From contig LR990045.1 of NCBI GenBank assembly GCA_905147135.1, positions 17,770,173 to 17,834,172 of the forward strand: a stretch of 64,000 bases of DNA, written 5' to 3'. Within the stretch, counting starts at the first letter, position 1, and each line of letters begins with the position of its first letter. Positions 1-11,045 of the stretch are shown here, one piece after another. The DNA is from Blastobasis lacticolella. Taxonomy: Eukaryota; Arthropoda; Insecta; Lepidoptera; Blastobasidae. Position numbers and translations under genes: made by a program. The notes beneath the pieces were generated by a model that had not been told where the DNA came from, searched no databases, and saw nothing but the letters and a program-made list of their open reading frames with translations.

Positions 1-100
1 AATGGATGAAGATACAAAGTAACTCATTTTAATCCTTGGCAGAGGACTCTGTAAGCTGCATTGAATAGGACACGACTGTGATGATTGAAACAAGGCAAAC

Positions 101-130
101 GCGAGTACAATGCAATTGTATTGTACTCGC
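101..130. repeat. 30 bp loopless palindrome
   Basis: Positions 101-115 and 116-130 are inverted copies (GCGAGTACAATGCAA and its partner). Comparing the 30-mer with its reverse complement gives one mismatched pair and no loop. Flanking bases do not extend the symmetry. No TIR element or target duplication is visible around it. A 15-bp arm is not expected by chance in 64 kb. It belongs with the other short palindromes listed in this window. Confidence 0.85.
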
Positions 131-1729
131 CAATACGGCAATAGCTAACTTACAATAATACAGATGCGGAACAGAGTTTTGCAAAGAATTTCTTAGAACT
201 CTCAAATTCTATTAAGGCATGGTCCCGAAGATAATTATGCGACAGTTGGGTGGGTAGCGTTGTAAATTATAAGACAACTATTTAAGCAGTCGTTGTAATT
301 TGTCCCTGTCAATTTTGTGCGTTCCCTTAATTTCAATCGTTCTATATTTAGGAACCTTGTTTTTTTTATTAAAAAGTATGATCCGTTGCATTACGGTTGC
401 TCATTTATCTTGGCTCAAAGCCGGGGGTAGCTTGCCGTTGACATACCGTTCATTTCTCAAATCTTATTACCGACTCGTACAATTTTATCGAATAATAAAT
501 CTACTTAGCGGAACATGAAACTTTTCTTTTGCTCTACTTTCATGTTACCCGAGTATTTCGATAAGAATTCTGCCTTGGATTCTACTCCGGATTAAATAAA
601 GAGTTTCAAACAAAACGGAATAAGCTACAATAACTTCTAGTGCCTCCACATTTTGAGGGTAATAAAGGTATAAAGTTAACTCAAGAATTTAAAATATCAC
701 AGGGCATTTTGTATTTGTGTGAAATAGTAAAAATAGGCACTAATAGTTATATGGAATACCCCTCGACTACATTGGTCCTATGACATTGTTTTGAAACATT
801 TCCTTGATTCGCGGCCAAATTTAATTGTTCCTTGATTTAGTTTACAATTCCGCAAGGAGCGGCCACCACTCGTCCTTGGTCCGGAAGCGTAGTTAACCCC
901 GCATCACACCTCTTTGCAGGAAACTTAAATGATTAGAAGTTGCTTGGTATAAGAGCAAGGGAGAGAGATAATCTTGTGAATTTCCTGTAGAGCGCGATAA
1001 CAAAACCACGAAATTGGATTTCGCGATATAATCTGGAGGTTGGTAGTGACAGGGATGTCGGGCGAAGCCGGGTTTTTTGCTGGCGACGGCCGCGCTCATT
1101 TGGCCTGCCCGACTCGTTATGTGCCGACTGCGGTGCACGGCTATGCCCATTACCGACTGGGATACAGATACAGTTACGCAACCACTAGATATTGCGATGA
1201 AATTGTGGCACTAATTGTTGATCTATATATTCACTTGAAAGTTGAAATTTCAACCTCGGGTTTTGTTGTCTGAAAGCTGACGCGATCCCTACAAACGAAG
1301 TTTGATCATCCATATTAACCAATCAAAACCAATGAAATTTTGCATACGCAATTTAGAAACCATTATTTACGTCTATGGTTTCTCAGATTTTCGTTATTAA
1401 TAATAACGTTCGTTTTTACGGGATTTAAGATTTTTATTGGAATATACGGCTTTAAATTTAATTTCTATGATAATTTTTTTTTCGTTTGGAAAATTTCATC
1501 GCGAGAGCAAATTCGTACGCATAGCACGCCCCAGCGAATGCAATTAAACACGGGCATATGCAAATATACATCCGGAATGTTAGAAATTCTCGTGCACCTA
1601 ATAAAATGAGAGTGAATTGTAGGTTATACTCGTGATCTACATACCACTAATAGTACTTTACCATAAACATATCTACCTACATGATATCGAGTGAAGGAAA
1701 CTGACTTCAGAGAGGTAGGGCATAGCGGG
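131..1729. other. Unassigned AT-rich stretch
   Basis: No gene, RNA gene or recognised repeat was found. A GC-richer patch lies at about 1037-1160, with short overlapping frames on both strands (77-89 codons) that show no domain or codon pattern. The frame at 300-518 encodes a hydrophobic start but begins at TTG and is only 72 codons, so it is treated as chance. Confidence 0.6.
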
Positions 1730-2030
1730 TATCTCGTTCCAATTGGAGCCGCACGACTGGGGAAGTACCTCCACTGTACAGAATATCGCAGATAAATAAT
1801 ACTCTTTTAAATAGTATTGTGTTTCTGCCGGTGAGTAAGGTTTCCAGTACTCCATGGGGTGGGGATGTGGGGAACTGTGGCTTTGGCAGTGGAGTGGCTT
1901 GCCTTTTTGCTGCCAGAGCAACGTGTTATAGAGGTGGGCAACGCATTGGCGATACTCTTGGTGTTGCTAATGTCTATAGGCAGTGGTGACTACTTCCCAT
2001 CAGGTGGCCCGCTTGCCTGTTTAAATATCG
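1730..2030 (-). repeat. Dispersed lepidopteran repeat (CCTGATGGTAAGC family), reverse orientation
   Basis: The segment holds CGACTGGGGAAGTACCTCC, then AAATAGTATTGTGTTTCTGCC, GGTGAGTAAGG, a G-rich stretch, CAACGCATTGGCG, and ends in CATCAGGTGGCCCGCTTGCC. The second half aligns by eye with 37137-37445 in the same orientation. It is the reverse complement of the shorter fragments at 8181, 23366, 27204, 42808 and 47289. I recognise the pattern as a very common lepidopteran interspersed repeat but cannot assign its class. Open frames across it (70 and 82 codons) are not genes. Confidence 0.75.
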
Positions 2031-3551
2031 TATGTCATAAAAAAACAACCTCACAAAAGCATTCCATTTAACCAACTACAGGGTCCGTTTCTCAATGTTT
2101 TACCAATTAAGAATGCTACAAATCTACCATGAAAAGATTAACAACGATACTTTGTTACTTTAGTAACAAACTTTATTTTAGTTGCTAGGTTACATATACC
2201 AATCGGTAGAAACCCCATAAAGCCATAAACTCAACTTCTTTTTCAAGAATAATTTTCCAGCTTCAGTTCTTCATAACAATTGCCACAAATAACCCGGACC
2301 ATTCGTAAAGCCAAAGTATCAGCTTAAAAACAATATGAGACGTCCGATAAGATCGCTCTTTTATGAGAATAGGACAAAATACCCACCATCAGACCGCATT
2401 CGTGTAGCAAGCGAATTCTCCGGGACAGACACGATGCTCTTATCCTTGCTAAAGGTGGCTATATCGAAGACAATCAAATGTTTCATACTTTGGAATCGTT
2501 TTAAATAAAAAAATATCAAAATTGACAACATAACAGCAATTGTAACTGGTAACACTTCGAGTGACGCACCCTGTAGTATCTTGTGTTATAGTATAGGTAC
2601 ATAATTTACGTTACGACTGCTTACGTCAACCTGACTCTGACGTTTCCGTCGTGCTCTAGCGTCCGTCGCTAAAATCGCTACAAAGATGTGACGCGACGCT
2701 CGCGCCGGTTGAAGCATCGACACCGTTACGCTGGATCTCGGGCCGTAAGTCAAGTGTCATGTCCTAACCCCACCATGAGTAACAGCAAGTACATTTCCGT
2801 GCAAGAGACGCGTAAACGCGGCCCTCCTCTCAGGTTTCGTGAGATATGCCGGGGGGCATTAGAGTACGAGTAGGTATCAGGTTAGGCACGCTTCATCAAT
2901 TGCTAACTGTGAGTGATTCGTCTCGCTATCGGTTTTGAAAATCTGTAGGTAGATACAGACAGACAGAGCATTTCTTAAGCATGCTTCTCAAAGGCATCTA
3001 TCGGAGAATACCTCCATATATGTATACGATACAAGATACGACGAATCGTAGGTAACTTAATACAAAAATATTTATTAGAGACGACACATTCGAACAATTT
3101 TCCAAGAACACAATTAGGTGCCTAATGATTCTGACATCCCTAAAATAATACCGGTAAATAATACGCGTCGAAAAAGAGTCAATTACCTGAGTATTTCTTA
3201 GAAATACAGAGCTACAACCGATAGGTGCTACACATATTGATATATTCACTTGCAGTGTTGTATCCACTGTAAATTCTCTGCGGCGTTTCCAAGAAAATAT
3301 CGTCGGCGCAGTCCGTGGCGATTAAGATGATAAAAACAGATATCAATAATGACTTTAGTTTATCACTCATTATCGCCCGTTCGCCGCTCTTCGGTTTAAA
3401 GGCCGAATATCTTGATGAACAGCATCATAACGTCACGATTTCGAAACAATCCTGCCATTATTCTAACTTGCTGCCTCGTGCGCGGTAATCTGGGATAATA
3501 TTCAAGGATGACTAACTTACTAAGTAGTGCGGGAACTGTGTTTTTGGACAA
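2031..3551. other. Unassigned stretch
   Basis: No gene recognised. A small palindrome lies at 2151-2170 (TTTGTTACT, two-base loop, inverted arm). A GC-richer patch rich in CG dinucleotides covers about 2640-2870 with a 61-codon frame of arginine-rich composition and no family resemblance. The rest is AT-rich with short frames only. Confidence 0.55.
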
Positions 3552-3750
3552 ACGCGCTGTGAGATTTCGAATTCGACATTTTTCTTTAGCCATAAATCTG
3601 TATTTAGAATCTCGTTGAAAATTATCTCCAACATTAAATGATTGTAGAAAATTGTTGACAATAGGTTTATTGGCTTTGCAGAGATTTTGACATTTTTAAT
3701 AGAGATTTGTGGCTAGAATAAATGTCGAATTCGGGATGTCACAGTCCTCG
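3552..3750. mobile_element. MITE-1 copy 1 (~200 bp, long inverted ends)
   Basis: The left end (CGCGCTGTGAGATTTCG then AATTCGACATTTTTC and AGCCATAAATCTGTA) is matched in reverse by the right end (AGAGATTTGTGGCTAG, AATGTCGAATTCGGG, ATGTCACAG). This gives imperfect terminal inverted repeats of about 50 bp around a short AT-rich core. A second copy of the same length and ends lies at 50305-50504. The small size, long TIRs and lack of coding capacity fit a non-autonomous DNA transposon. The target duplication is unclear, so the superfamily is unassigned. Confidence 0.8.
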
Positions 3751-4258
3751 TCAAACTACTAAAATCCTAAGTAATATTATAAAACTGATATTTAATGTGT
3801 CTTTCATGATTTTCGGAATAAATAAACATAGTCCAAAGAAGGATATGCCGCTGCCGTGGGTACATAATTCAAATTGCAAAAGTTAAACTGTAATGCCGAC
3901 ATTACGAAATTATCAAGTCCGATCAACCATGAACGGTCCAGCAGACCGCCTAGCTAGTTCGATACATTACAAGCTTGTAAATGTGTAAATTATAGTAATT
4001 TATGACAAAGTTTACGCATACGAACCGGTATTTTCAAGTGTTGGCGTGAATTGCCGTGAAGTTTTCTTTGAGATTGATGTTAAGATTGTTGTTTATTTTA
4101 AAGCTGAAGGAATTTGGTATTCAATTAATATGAGACAAGAAAATGGGACTGTTAAATTATGTCGATATAAAAGTAGAAACTCTCTGAAGAAGCGAAAGCT
4201 ACACGAATACATAGTGTGCATCAAGATATAAAACACAATTTTATAATTTCATACACAC
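3751..4258. other. Unassigned AT-rich stretch
   Basis: No gene or repeat recognised. A 61-codon frame at 4046-4231 (lysine and isoleucine rich, ending just before the retrotransposon insertion) has no recognisable domain. Confidence 0.55.
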
Positions 4259-4270
4259 ATTTACGAATAT

Positions 4271-4432
4271 CCGAAAGGTGGGCAGCAGCATCTTTCTGGG
4301 TAGATTTACATCAACTGCACTGCGATCTCCAACCCGCCTACCAAGCGTGGAGATTATGGCAATGACCTCCCCTTTCGTGGGAGAGGCCCGAAGTCCTGCA
4401 GTGGACTGTTATGGGCTGTGATGATGATGATG
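4271..4432 (+). mobile_element. LINE-ATG1: 5'-truncated non-LTR retrotransposon tail with target duplications
   Basis: A 162 bp insertion is bounded by exact 12 bp direct repeats, ATTTACGAATAT at 4259-4270 and 4433-4444. It ends in an ATG-repeat tail. Near the 3' end one frame reads ARSPAVDCYGL followed by a stop formed inside the TGATGATGA tail. The same core (GATCTCCAACCCGCC ... GTGGAGATTATGGCAA ... GTGGGAGAGGCCC) occurs at 60588-60853. Target duplications, 5' truncation and a simple-repeat tail are the hallmarks of target-primed reverse transcription. The LINE clade cannot be assigned from this fragment. Confidence 0.9.
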
Positions 4433-4444
4433 ATTTACGAATAT

Positions 4445-7035
4445 TTGTAAACAGAATATTCGTTATTGAAGAAATTAAAGAAATTGTGGGTTTCGAAAGT
4501 CTCTGTCTACCCGTTATGTATGCGAGTGTGAGAGTATGAATGTACCTATGAATAATAATAATAAAAAACATTGAATACTTTCCAATTTAAGGGCCAGTTG
4601 ATTGGTTCCAATTGATTGGTAGTGGTTGGTTGGTTTGATTTGGTAATTTCTTATATGTTAAGTCTGCGCTGACAGACAGAGAATATGAAAACAAAAATTG
4701 AGACATACTTAATAGATAGTAGGTAGTTGCCCCTGCTGAAGCATTAGCTTAAACAAGCGACAAATCTCAAATTCAGGAGTTCTGATTTTCATACTTGGGA
4801 TTCAGTTACGTTTCTGCCTCTAATCTCAGCCCCAAACCCCGATACAAAGTCCAAAGACGGAGCGCCCAATTATGCAAACTCCGCTGCGTAGGTAAGCGCA
4901 CTCACTCACTAAGTGTGTGCGTAAAAACTAGGCTATTACGGAATTATGTTAAGTACGCAGTTACCCGCACCCGCGGGGAGAGGGGATCCGAAGGCAAGGC
5001 AATCGTTCCGTTCTGCTCAATGGATTCCAATTATCCAAGTTGCGGTAAGGCGGCTCCCGTTTCGGGAATTATCGTTGCGCGAATAAACTTGAATATGTTA
5101 CTCCGCTTAATAGCCGGCCCCATTCCGGCAAAATCTTGTAATCTCCGAAGCCATCCCTCTTTTCAGGCGCCGACAAAAGGATTGATAAGTCAGCCTTATC
5201 GCCTACCCGCCGTAAACAAACGCCCCAATATCGATGTCTTGCACCAATTTAAATGTCAACTCAAGGAATTTGTTGGTTTACAAATTACGGATAGTGAGCT
5301 AGTTCTATTGGATACGAAGTCAATATTTGTACCAAATATGTGCAGCGGTGTACAATATTGCTGTTGGTGGTGACATTACGATATTCTAATTACTATGCTA
5401 TCTTATCTATGGCAGGCTAATGGGCTTGTTTTTGCTACTTTTCCTGTTAACTTTGTCAAGGAATTCAGTAAACTGATAATATAATTAGACGTGACACAAC
5501 AATAACGTGTGTCAACGTAGACGTGGACGACTATATACTTATATAACTTACTTATTATACCTTCTGTATTCTTTAAATACTTATTTCGTTTAGCTATCAA
5601 AATACGGTATAAAATATACACAGAAGCCCCCGCTACAATGTCATCAACCTGCCCAAGTTGTCATAACAGATCTACATTGAAATGGCGTATTTTAAGCTTG
5701 CTCCTTTACGATACGCCTCTTCTGCTCGGAATTTAGGATTACAATAATAATTCATGAGACGTAAATAAAAATATAACTCTTATCCGGGGCCCTCCGGAAC
5801 GCGAACTCCGGTAATGGCAATATCTCCCCGTCCCAGCGAAGGAGACGTCTCGCCGCACTAACGCTAATACCTAATTAAATTTTCTTTGGAGACGATATTA
5901 AAAATTACCAAGCATAAGCAATTTTGTTCTTTACGGGTCTTGTATCGTAATGGCGGCCGTCATCGCTTTCATCAATCACTGGTAGTTATAGCAAAGCAAT
6001 GTTATAAGGAAAATATTCGAACTTTAAGGTCTCTTTGACGCTATAAACGGAAGTCTTCTGTTTCCGTTTCGATTTCCCGTTTCCGTTGAACAGATCTCCC
6101 GTTCGCTAAAGATTTCTACAGAGGCGAGAACTAGGATAACGCCCGCTACCGGCGAGTCCATCAATTATTACCGTAAATAAATGCAGTAGGTAGGTGCCTA
6201 CACTTGAGCGGCACCCACACGGCCACCAAATGGGAAACTTGTGTACAGCCAAATTGAATAATGGCCGTGGCTACCGCATATCGTGGGATGCATCTATGAC
6301 TTTCGTATTTGGGTCAACAGGACGGGCGGACAATGGCAAATCTGGCGGTTGATCGTGTATTGTCAGGTGACACGTTGACAGGGTAGCGAGGAGGGTGCGT
6401 CACGCCGAATCCAGGTCAATATCAGGGTCGGCAGCCGAGCCCGAGTGGACCTTTCCCGCTCATTCAGTTGAGGAAATTGAATCGGCGCATACGGATGTTT
6501 GAGCGCCTTACAACGATTGTGTGGAGGGCGTGATAGCTTCATAATCATAATGCGAATTCTATGTAGATATGAATGTGTCAATGATCAAGATGTACATTAA
6601 TTATCGTAGCGTAAATACTGCTATTTACATTAATTACTAAAATGAAATGAGAATATAAGTAATGTTTATTACAGTATTGTGGTAGTATTAGTAGATTGTA
6701 ATTTATTGTAAAAATGGCCACTCATTCACTACATATTATTAATTTAATAAAACCAGAAACTAAAAGAAAGCATAAAAGTCCCATAAAACATTGGTTAGAA
6801 ATTGTAGGCTCTGGGGAAATCAGAGGCTGTTTTCTAGCCCCTGGTTTACACACAAAATGATTATGGTTTCAATTTATCGCTAACGTTATTGAATTTATAC
6901 TTTCCCATAAATGTAGACAATTTAATATGCTAGTAATAAAACGCGGTTCAATTGATATTTGTACTGTGTCTCAAAAGGGACAAGTGGATTGATTTCTTAA
7001 TATCAAAGTACTTAAAGGCCTTATTTTTTTACAAG
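4445..7035. other. Unassigned stretch with the longest open frame of the window
   Basis: Low-complexity TTGGTT-rich sequence lies at about 4590-4650. The longest open frame of the window, 192 codons at 4795-5373 on the plus strand, starts at TTG and has no ATG until well inside. It is rich in Arg, Lys, Ser and Cys, shows no domain, signal or repeat, and no splice or polyadenylation logic was seen around it; I regard it as chance. The remainder to 7035 is AT-rich with no recognised repeat, apart from a repeated ACATTAATTA around 6590-6650. Confidence 0.55.
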
Positions 7036-7445
7036 TTTTTGCCCGCTACTTCGTCCGCGTGGAAATCGTTTTAGGGCAGTTTATCTTTTTCCCGAGCTAC
7101 CATTTGAAATGACCTCCCTAATCTATGAAAGCTAGTACTACGGAGAGGTTATGCTGTATCTCTGGTTCTACCCAATCGAATTAGATGAAATATGGCCTAC
7201 ATTTTAAGTTGGACCCCAAACTACCAAACAGAAAATCCCATCAAAATCCATTCGGTGTCACTTCCATATTTCTTATAGTTTAGCTGATCTATTATGGTTC
7301 TATATCAGACGTGCAAGTTTCCAATATCAATTATACGCTTAATGATGCCCAGGCTTAATAGCTACACAACAAAAAAGTTTCATTCAAATCCGTCCACTAG
7401 TCCCGGAGATTAGCGCGTACAAACAGACAAACAAAGAGAGAGACA
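7036..7445 (+). repeat. Dispersed repeat with GCCCGCTACTTCGTCCGCG head and AACAGACAAAC tail
   Basis: The head (GCCCGCTACTTCGTCCGCG) and the tail (CCACTAGTCCCGGAGATTAGCGCG split by divergence, then ACAAACAGACAAACAAAGAG) match a pattern I know as abundant in lepidopteran genomes. Two similar internal passages (CATCAAAATCCATTCGG near 7240 and CATTCAAATCCGTCCAC near 7380) suggest an internal duplication or nested copy. It has no coding capacity. The class (LINE 3' end, SINE or Helitron-like) is unresolved. Confidence 0.6.
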
Positions 7446-8180
7446 ACAAGTTTAATAATTATATACTATTACTATTTCTATATCATTCTCTTTTTTATTA
7501 AATCTTTTCAATGTAGGTATAGACACACTTTTTTACTGTTTTATATGTAAGTATTATATTATATGTATAGATAAAAACGAGAAAGTTTTATATCCGCTCA
7601 AAAACTACGAATGAAGTAAGTACATAAAATATCTAAATAACAAGCAAACCTTTGAGTACCTGTGTTCTGATCGACAGCAGCTCAAACCGTAAATGACGGA
7701 AATTTTAATTTTGAAGAAGGTGTTTTTTTAACAAAGAAAGTAACTCCTGTACTTATTAATTAAGCAATAAAGAGTTTACATACATTCCCTACATACATAC
7801 TGTATGAAAAACCAGTAAATCTGAATCGATGAACATCTGCCCGCCCCTCGGATGTTAAACGGCGAATTCGCCAGCGATAACAACAATCTAAGTTAGTAGT
7901 TGTGGGTGAACTAAAGTGTGAACTAACTAGGTATATTTATTAGGTTGGCGGGACCGCACCACTCAGTTTGCGACGACTCCGCGAGGAAAATAGTGGGCGC
8001 ACTTCAAGTTGCGAACTGCTGGATTAACTTAGATGCGAGATTAAATTCAACTCTGCCTTGTAACTGTGGTCGTAGCTTGAAACGGCGCATCTTTGACTGG
8101 TATATTTTAGCCGAAAGTGTCTTCTTCTCCACTCTACAAGTTTAAAAATCTGGCCTACCTAAAGGTTTTTTTTTTCACTT
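7446..8180. other. Unassigned AT-rich stretch
   Basis: No gene recognised. A 66-codon frame at 7945-8145 has no family resemblance. A run of ten T lies just before the repeat at 8181. Confidence 0.5.
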
Positions 8181-8277
8181 AGGTGGCAAACAAGCTTACG
8201 GCCTGCCTGATGGTTCGCAGTCACCGCAGCCTATCGACGTTTACAATACTGAAGCATTATCTACGCGTTGCCGAAGC
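8181..8277 (+). repeat. CCTGATGGTAAGC family fragment
   Basis: Contains AGGTGGCAAACAAGC, ACGGCCTGCCTGATGG, GCAGTCACCGCAGCC and GCGTTGCCGA in order. These are the same blocks as in the fragments at 23366-23616, 27204-27247, 42808-43010 and 47289-47352, and the reverse complement of 1730-2030. It is a diverged, non-coding relic. Confidence 0.75.
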
Positions 8278-9037
8278 GCAGTCTGTCAAAGTGATGATAA
8301 GCTGAGTTGGCCCCAACATTGGGACAAACTAACTTAAGGCGGCATGCATGTTGCTAGCGGGTCACTTATACACCTAGGTAGGCTATGGTACCCATCCAGA
8401 CCGAATTCTCAGACTTGAAATCTTTACCGTATCCGAAAAAGATAAAATATCAAGGCAGGAATATTTATGTATTTAGTTTGTTTGTAAGAATTCCGTAGAT
8501 AAAGCAGGGAATTCACCAATTTCAAACATTATAGAAATTTATTTATTTAGAGACAAACTATTTACAATAAAAAATAAGCAAGAATATTTTAAAAAATTCA
8601 TCCACACCGTTGTCCCCCAGAATAGTGCCCAGAAAGCTAGCTGCGTTGTCTCGATGGATAGCAACATAGTAGTAGAGGTAGGTTACTAATAAAAAAATTA
8701 CTAGGTGACTAAGGGCAGTATGGTTACTTTTATGAGGAACATTTTGTTAATAAGATTCAGTCTACGAGTACACTTACGCGTCGCTTCGACGACGGTGCGC
8801 GGTGACGCGATCTCAAGGATGGCGTTTCAATGAAATATCCTTGGCACCACTAAATGACCTCACTGTTCTTAATTAAATTTACAGCTTAATTTCACTTTAT
8901 CTACATTGCGAATATAAGATTTTCTTTACAATTATTGTGATTATTTGCCATTGCTGATATTTTAACGTGTGGTTGGTAGTGAGTGACAACTTATAACCAC
9001 AAACTGGTGACTCTAAGTTTCAGTATCCTTCATTAAG
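8278..9037. other. Unassigned stretch
   Basis: A short TTTATTTATTTA run at about 8536-8548 could be the tail of a minus-strand retroelement relic, but the flanking sequence matches nothing else in the window. No gene recognised. Confidence 0.45.
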
Positions 9038-9120
9038 ATTTATTTATTTATTTATTAGTTCATGTCACAGTTTTACACCAGTTAAATACATATAAAATAT
9101 AAGTACATAATGGTTGAAAT
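9038..9120 (-). mobile_element. LINE-TAAA 3' end, copy 1
   Basis: Read on the minus strand, a conserved ~80 bp 3' end (TTCAACCATTATGTAC ... TGTGACATGAACTAAT) runs into a TAAA-repeat tail at 9038-9056. The same 3' end and tail occur at 40288-40372. The two copies diverge upstream, as expected for differently truncated non-LTR insertions. The element may extend to about 9276, where a GC-rich minus-strand frame of 64 codons lies, but no protein motif supports this. Confidence 0.75.
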
Positions 9121-9881
9121 GTCAATGACAAAACTGCAGTAAGTAGTAAGCAGCTTAACAGATGAAGATGAAAACCTAGTTGGAACCAACGCTCGCCCCT
9201 CCACCCCCGCCCCTACGAGCGCAAACGGCCTCGAAATTAAGCACGGATTACATTCACAGTCCCCGGAAAAACCCACACTGCATCCGTGCTTACACCTGAA
9301 TTAAGACCGGAACACTTGCCAAAATAAAGCTTCCAACTCGTCCAACGCCGTTGTGCAATACAGTTGCAGTTTTATTGTAACATCTCAGCTTTCCGCCGCG
9401 CCGACCCGTTCATGTTTAACGGCATCTTTTTCTATTAATCGATGCATTCGAATACGAATAAGAGATGCAGTGATTGCGTTTGCTCTTTTTTCACTTATTG
9501 ATAAATTGCCACGAAACAGTTTAACGTGTTAATGCAAAAAATGGAGCACATTAATAAAGCAATTTTCCGTAGCACCATATCGGTGAGCATTTCAAAGGAA
9601 AGCACGCAACATTAACATTGTTAATGATTTGCGGATCGTCGCTACTCGCGTTCGCAGAAGTAACGCCGTGGGCCGCAGGCGCATTGCGGCTTGCGGCCGA
9701 TTGCAGTGCCGAACAACTGTTATTGGGCCATTACTACGCGTATGTGTATTAGAGAAATACGGCATCTCCGGAATCTCAACGGGAAATATACATAGCTTTA
9801 TGAAATACTGCGCATATACTGCATACTGCGACAACAGGTCTTTTTCTGGGAATCATCATGCTACCGATCAGTTAGAGTATT
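9121..9881. other. Unassigned stretch
   Basis: Holds a C-rich patch at 9195-9215 and overlapping plus and minus frames of 80-87 codons at 9592-9892 that are not recognisable proteins. No gene recognised. Confidence 0.5.
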
Positions 9882-10041
9882 GTCAAGACTAATCAAACGA
9901 GCCCAAACTCGATGGGTTTACCATGAGTAGTGTAGGAGTTCCTATGGCCACCATCCGTCTCCATTATCATTGCATTGCATTGCATTGTCACCGAACTTAA
10001 ATGAGTGTGCAAAATTTCAGCTCAATCGGAAACCGGGAAAT
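9882..10041 (+). repeat. Rep-CAAG dispersed repeat, left part (interrupted by LINE)
   Basis: Starts GTCAAGACTAATCAAACGAG, continues with GCCACCATCCGTCTCC and reaches AAAATTTCAGCTCAATCGG. The first part is shared with 36182-36268 and the later part with 10530-10722. A pentanucleotide array of ATTGC units lies at about 9968-9988. The expected continuation (ACTTGCAAGATTTTATTA ... AATAAAAGCTTGTAA) is found only after the LINE fragment, at 10372-10415, so the repeat was split by that insertion. Confidence 0.75.
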
Positions 10042-10370
10042 CGGATATATATCGGATTTTTTGAGTGAACGTTCAATCCGTGTAGTTATCGATGGCTACT
10101 TGTCTAATCTCCGCTGGATGGATCTGGCTGGTGGATCTTCCAGATATCCGCACGAGCCGCTTTGGCTCGACCTTTATAATGCGTACGTCTAAGGAATGGA
10201 ACGCGTTGCCTGCGAGTGTGTTCCCTGATCAATATAATCTGGATGCCTTCAAGGCTAGAGTGAATAGGCTGTTACAAGACGGGCATGCTTCATCTTCGGC
10301 CGCATCGTCACTTACCAACAGGTGAGATGGCGGTCAAATGCCTGTCTTGTCTGATATAAAAAAAATGATT
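10042..10370 (+). pseudogene. LINE reverse-transcriptase fragment with internal deletion, nested in Rep-CAAG
   Basis: Two separate pieces of a non-LTR ORF2 are visible. At 10049-10114 the frame reads ISDFLSERSIRVVIDGYLSN, matching the reverse-transcriptase segment (DFLSNRS..V.VDG) upstream of the GVPQGS motif in Jockey/CR1-like LINEs. At about 10149-10325, in another frame, RTSRFGSTFIMRTSKEWNAL then PASVFPDQYNLDAFKARVN matches the carboxy-terminal tail of such proteins (LWNSLP..VFP..Y....FK..V). The catalytic part between them, including YxDD, is missing, so the copy is dead. A short 3' UTR (GGCGGTCAAATGCCTG) and a poly(A) follow. The same 3' UTR occurs inverted at 41372-41440. Confidence 0.85.
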
Positions 10371-10415
10371 AAAAAACTTGCAAGATTTTATTATGAAACT
10401 AAATAAAAGCTTGTA
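10371..10415 (+). repeat. Rep-CAAG, right part
   Basis: ACTTGCAAGATTTTATTA and AATAAAAGCTTGTAA complete the repeat that begins at 9882. The end matches the end of the separate copy at 10530-10722 (ATAAGCTTGTAAAAAG). Confidence 0.7.
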
Positions 10416-10529
10416 ATATGTTCTCAAATGAAAAAAAAATTGATTTAAAGCTTTTATCGCACGGAACTATACATAAAGACCATTATAAAGAGGCCAAACA
10501 TGATGCAGTTATCTTATTGCGTTAATTAT

Positions 10530-10722
10530 TTCCTATCGACTTCCGATTCCATCATTAGACCAGCCCCATGGTACCATATTTATGCATTGTCATCCAATCA
10601 TAGATATATCAAATTTCAGCTCAATCGGATACCAACAAATGGTCGAAAATTTGTTTGCAAATTTTGACGAATAACCTACATACATACGAACAGTGCAAGT
10701 TAAATATAAGCTTGTAAAAAGG
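10530..10722 (+). repeat. Rep-CAAG second copy
   Basis: Shares GCATTGTCATCCAA, AAATTTCAGCTCAATCGG and the terminal AAGCTTGTAAAAAG with the split copy at 9882-10415, in the same orientation and only ~100 bp away. It lacks the CAAGACTAATC start found at 9882 and 36182, so the 5' part is truncated or diverged. Confidence 0.7.
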
Positions 10723-10774
10723 GTAGGGTGCCATATGCCAATGAATCGGCCATCATCGATTTATCCGAAAACGA

Positions 10775-11045
10775 CCACAGACTCGGCTCTGTACGTCAAA
10801 TGTGGCCACTAGACGACGCCCCGCCCCGCTCCCCTCTGACGAGGAAGGAAGGAAGAGGGAGCACTTTCCTCAATAGGACCTTAGCTACCAATATCGTGCC
10901 TTACAAAAAGAAGAGGAGCACAGCACGGTGGTGGCCCGAGCTACTGGGCGGCGGTCAGTCACCGGCGGGCGTTGCGTCAGCGGCGCGGGCGCACGCCGCA
11001 ATTAGCTCGCACGCGAGCGCGCGCCCCGAGCCCCACAACCAACAA
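10775..11045. promoter_or_regulatory. CpG-rich patch, candidate promoter or exon
   Basis: A local block of high GC and many CG dinucleotides (GGCGCGGGCGCACGCCGC, CACGCGAGCGCGCGCCCCG) stands out from AT-rich surroundings. A 124-codon plus-strand frame (10728-11102) spans it, but its low-complexity Arg/Ala/Ser composition follows the base composition and shows no domain. No TATA box, initiator or splice pair could be fixed. It could be an upstream exon or promoter of a gene outside the window, or simply a GC-rich insert. Confidence 0.3.
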
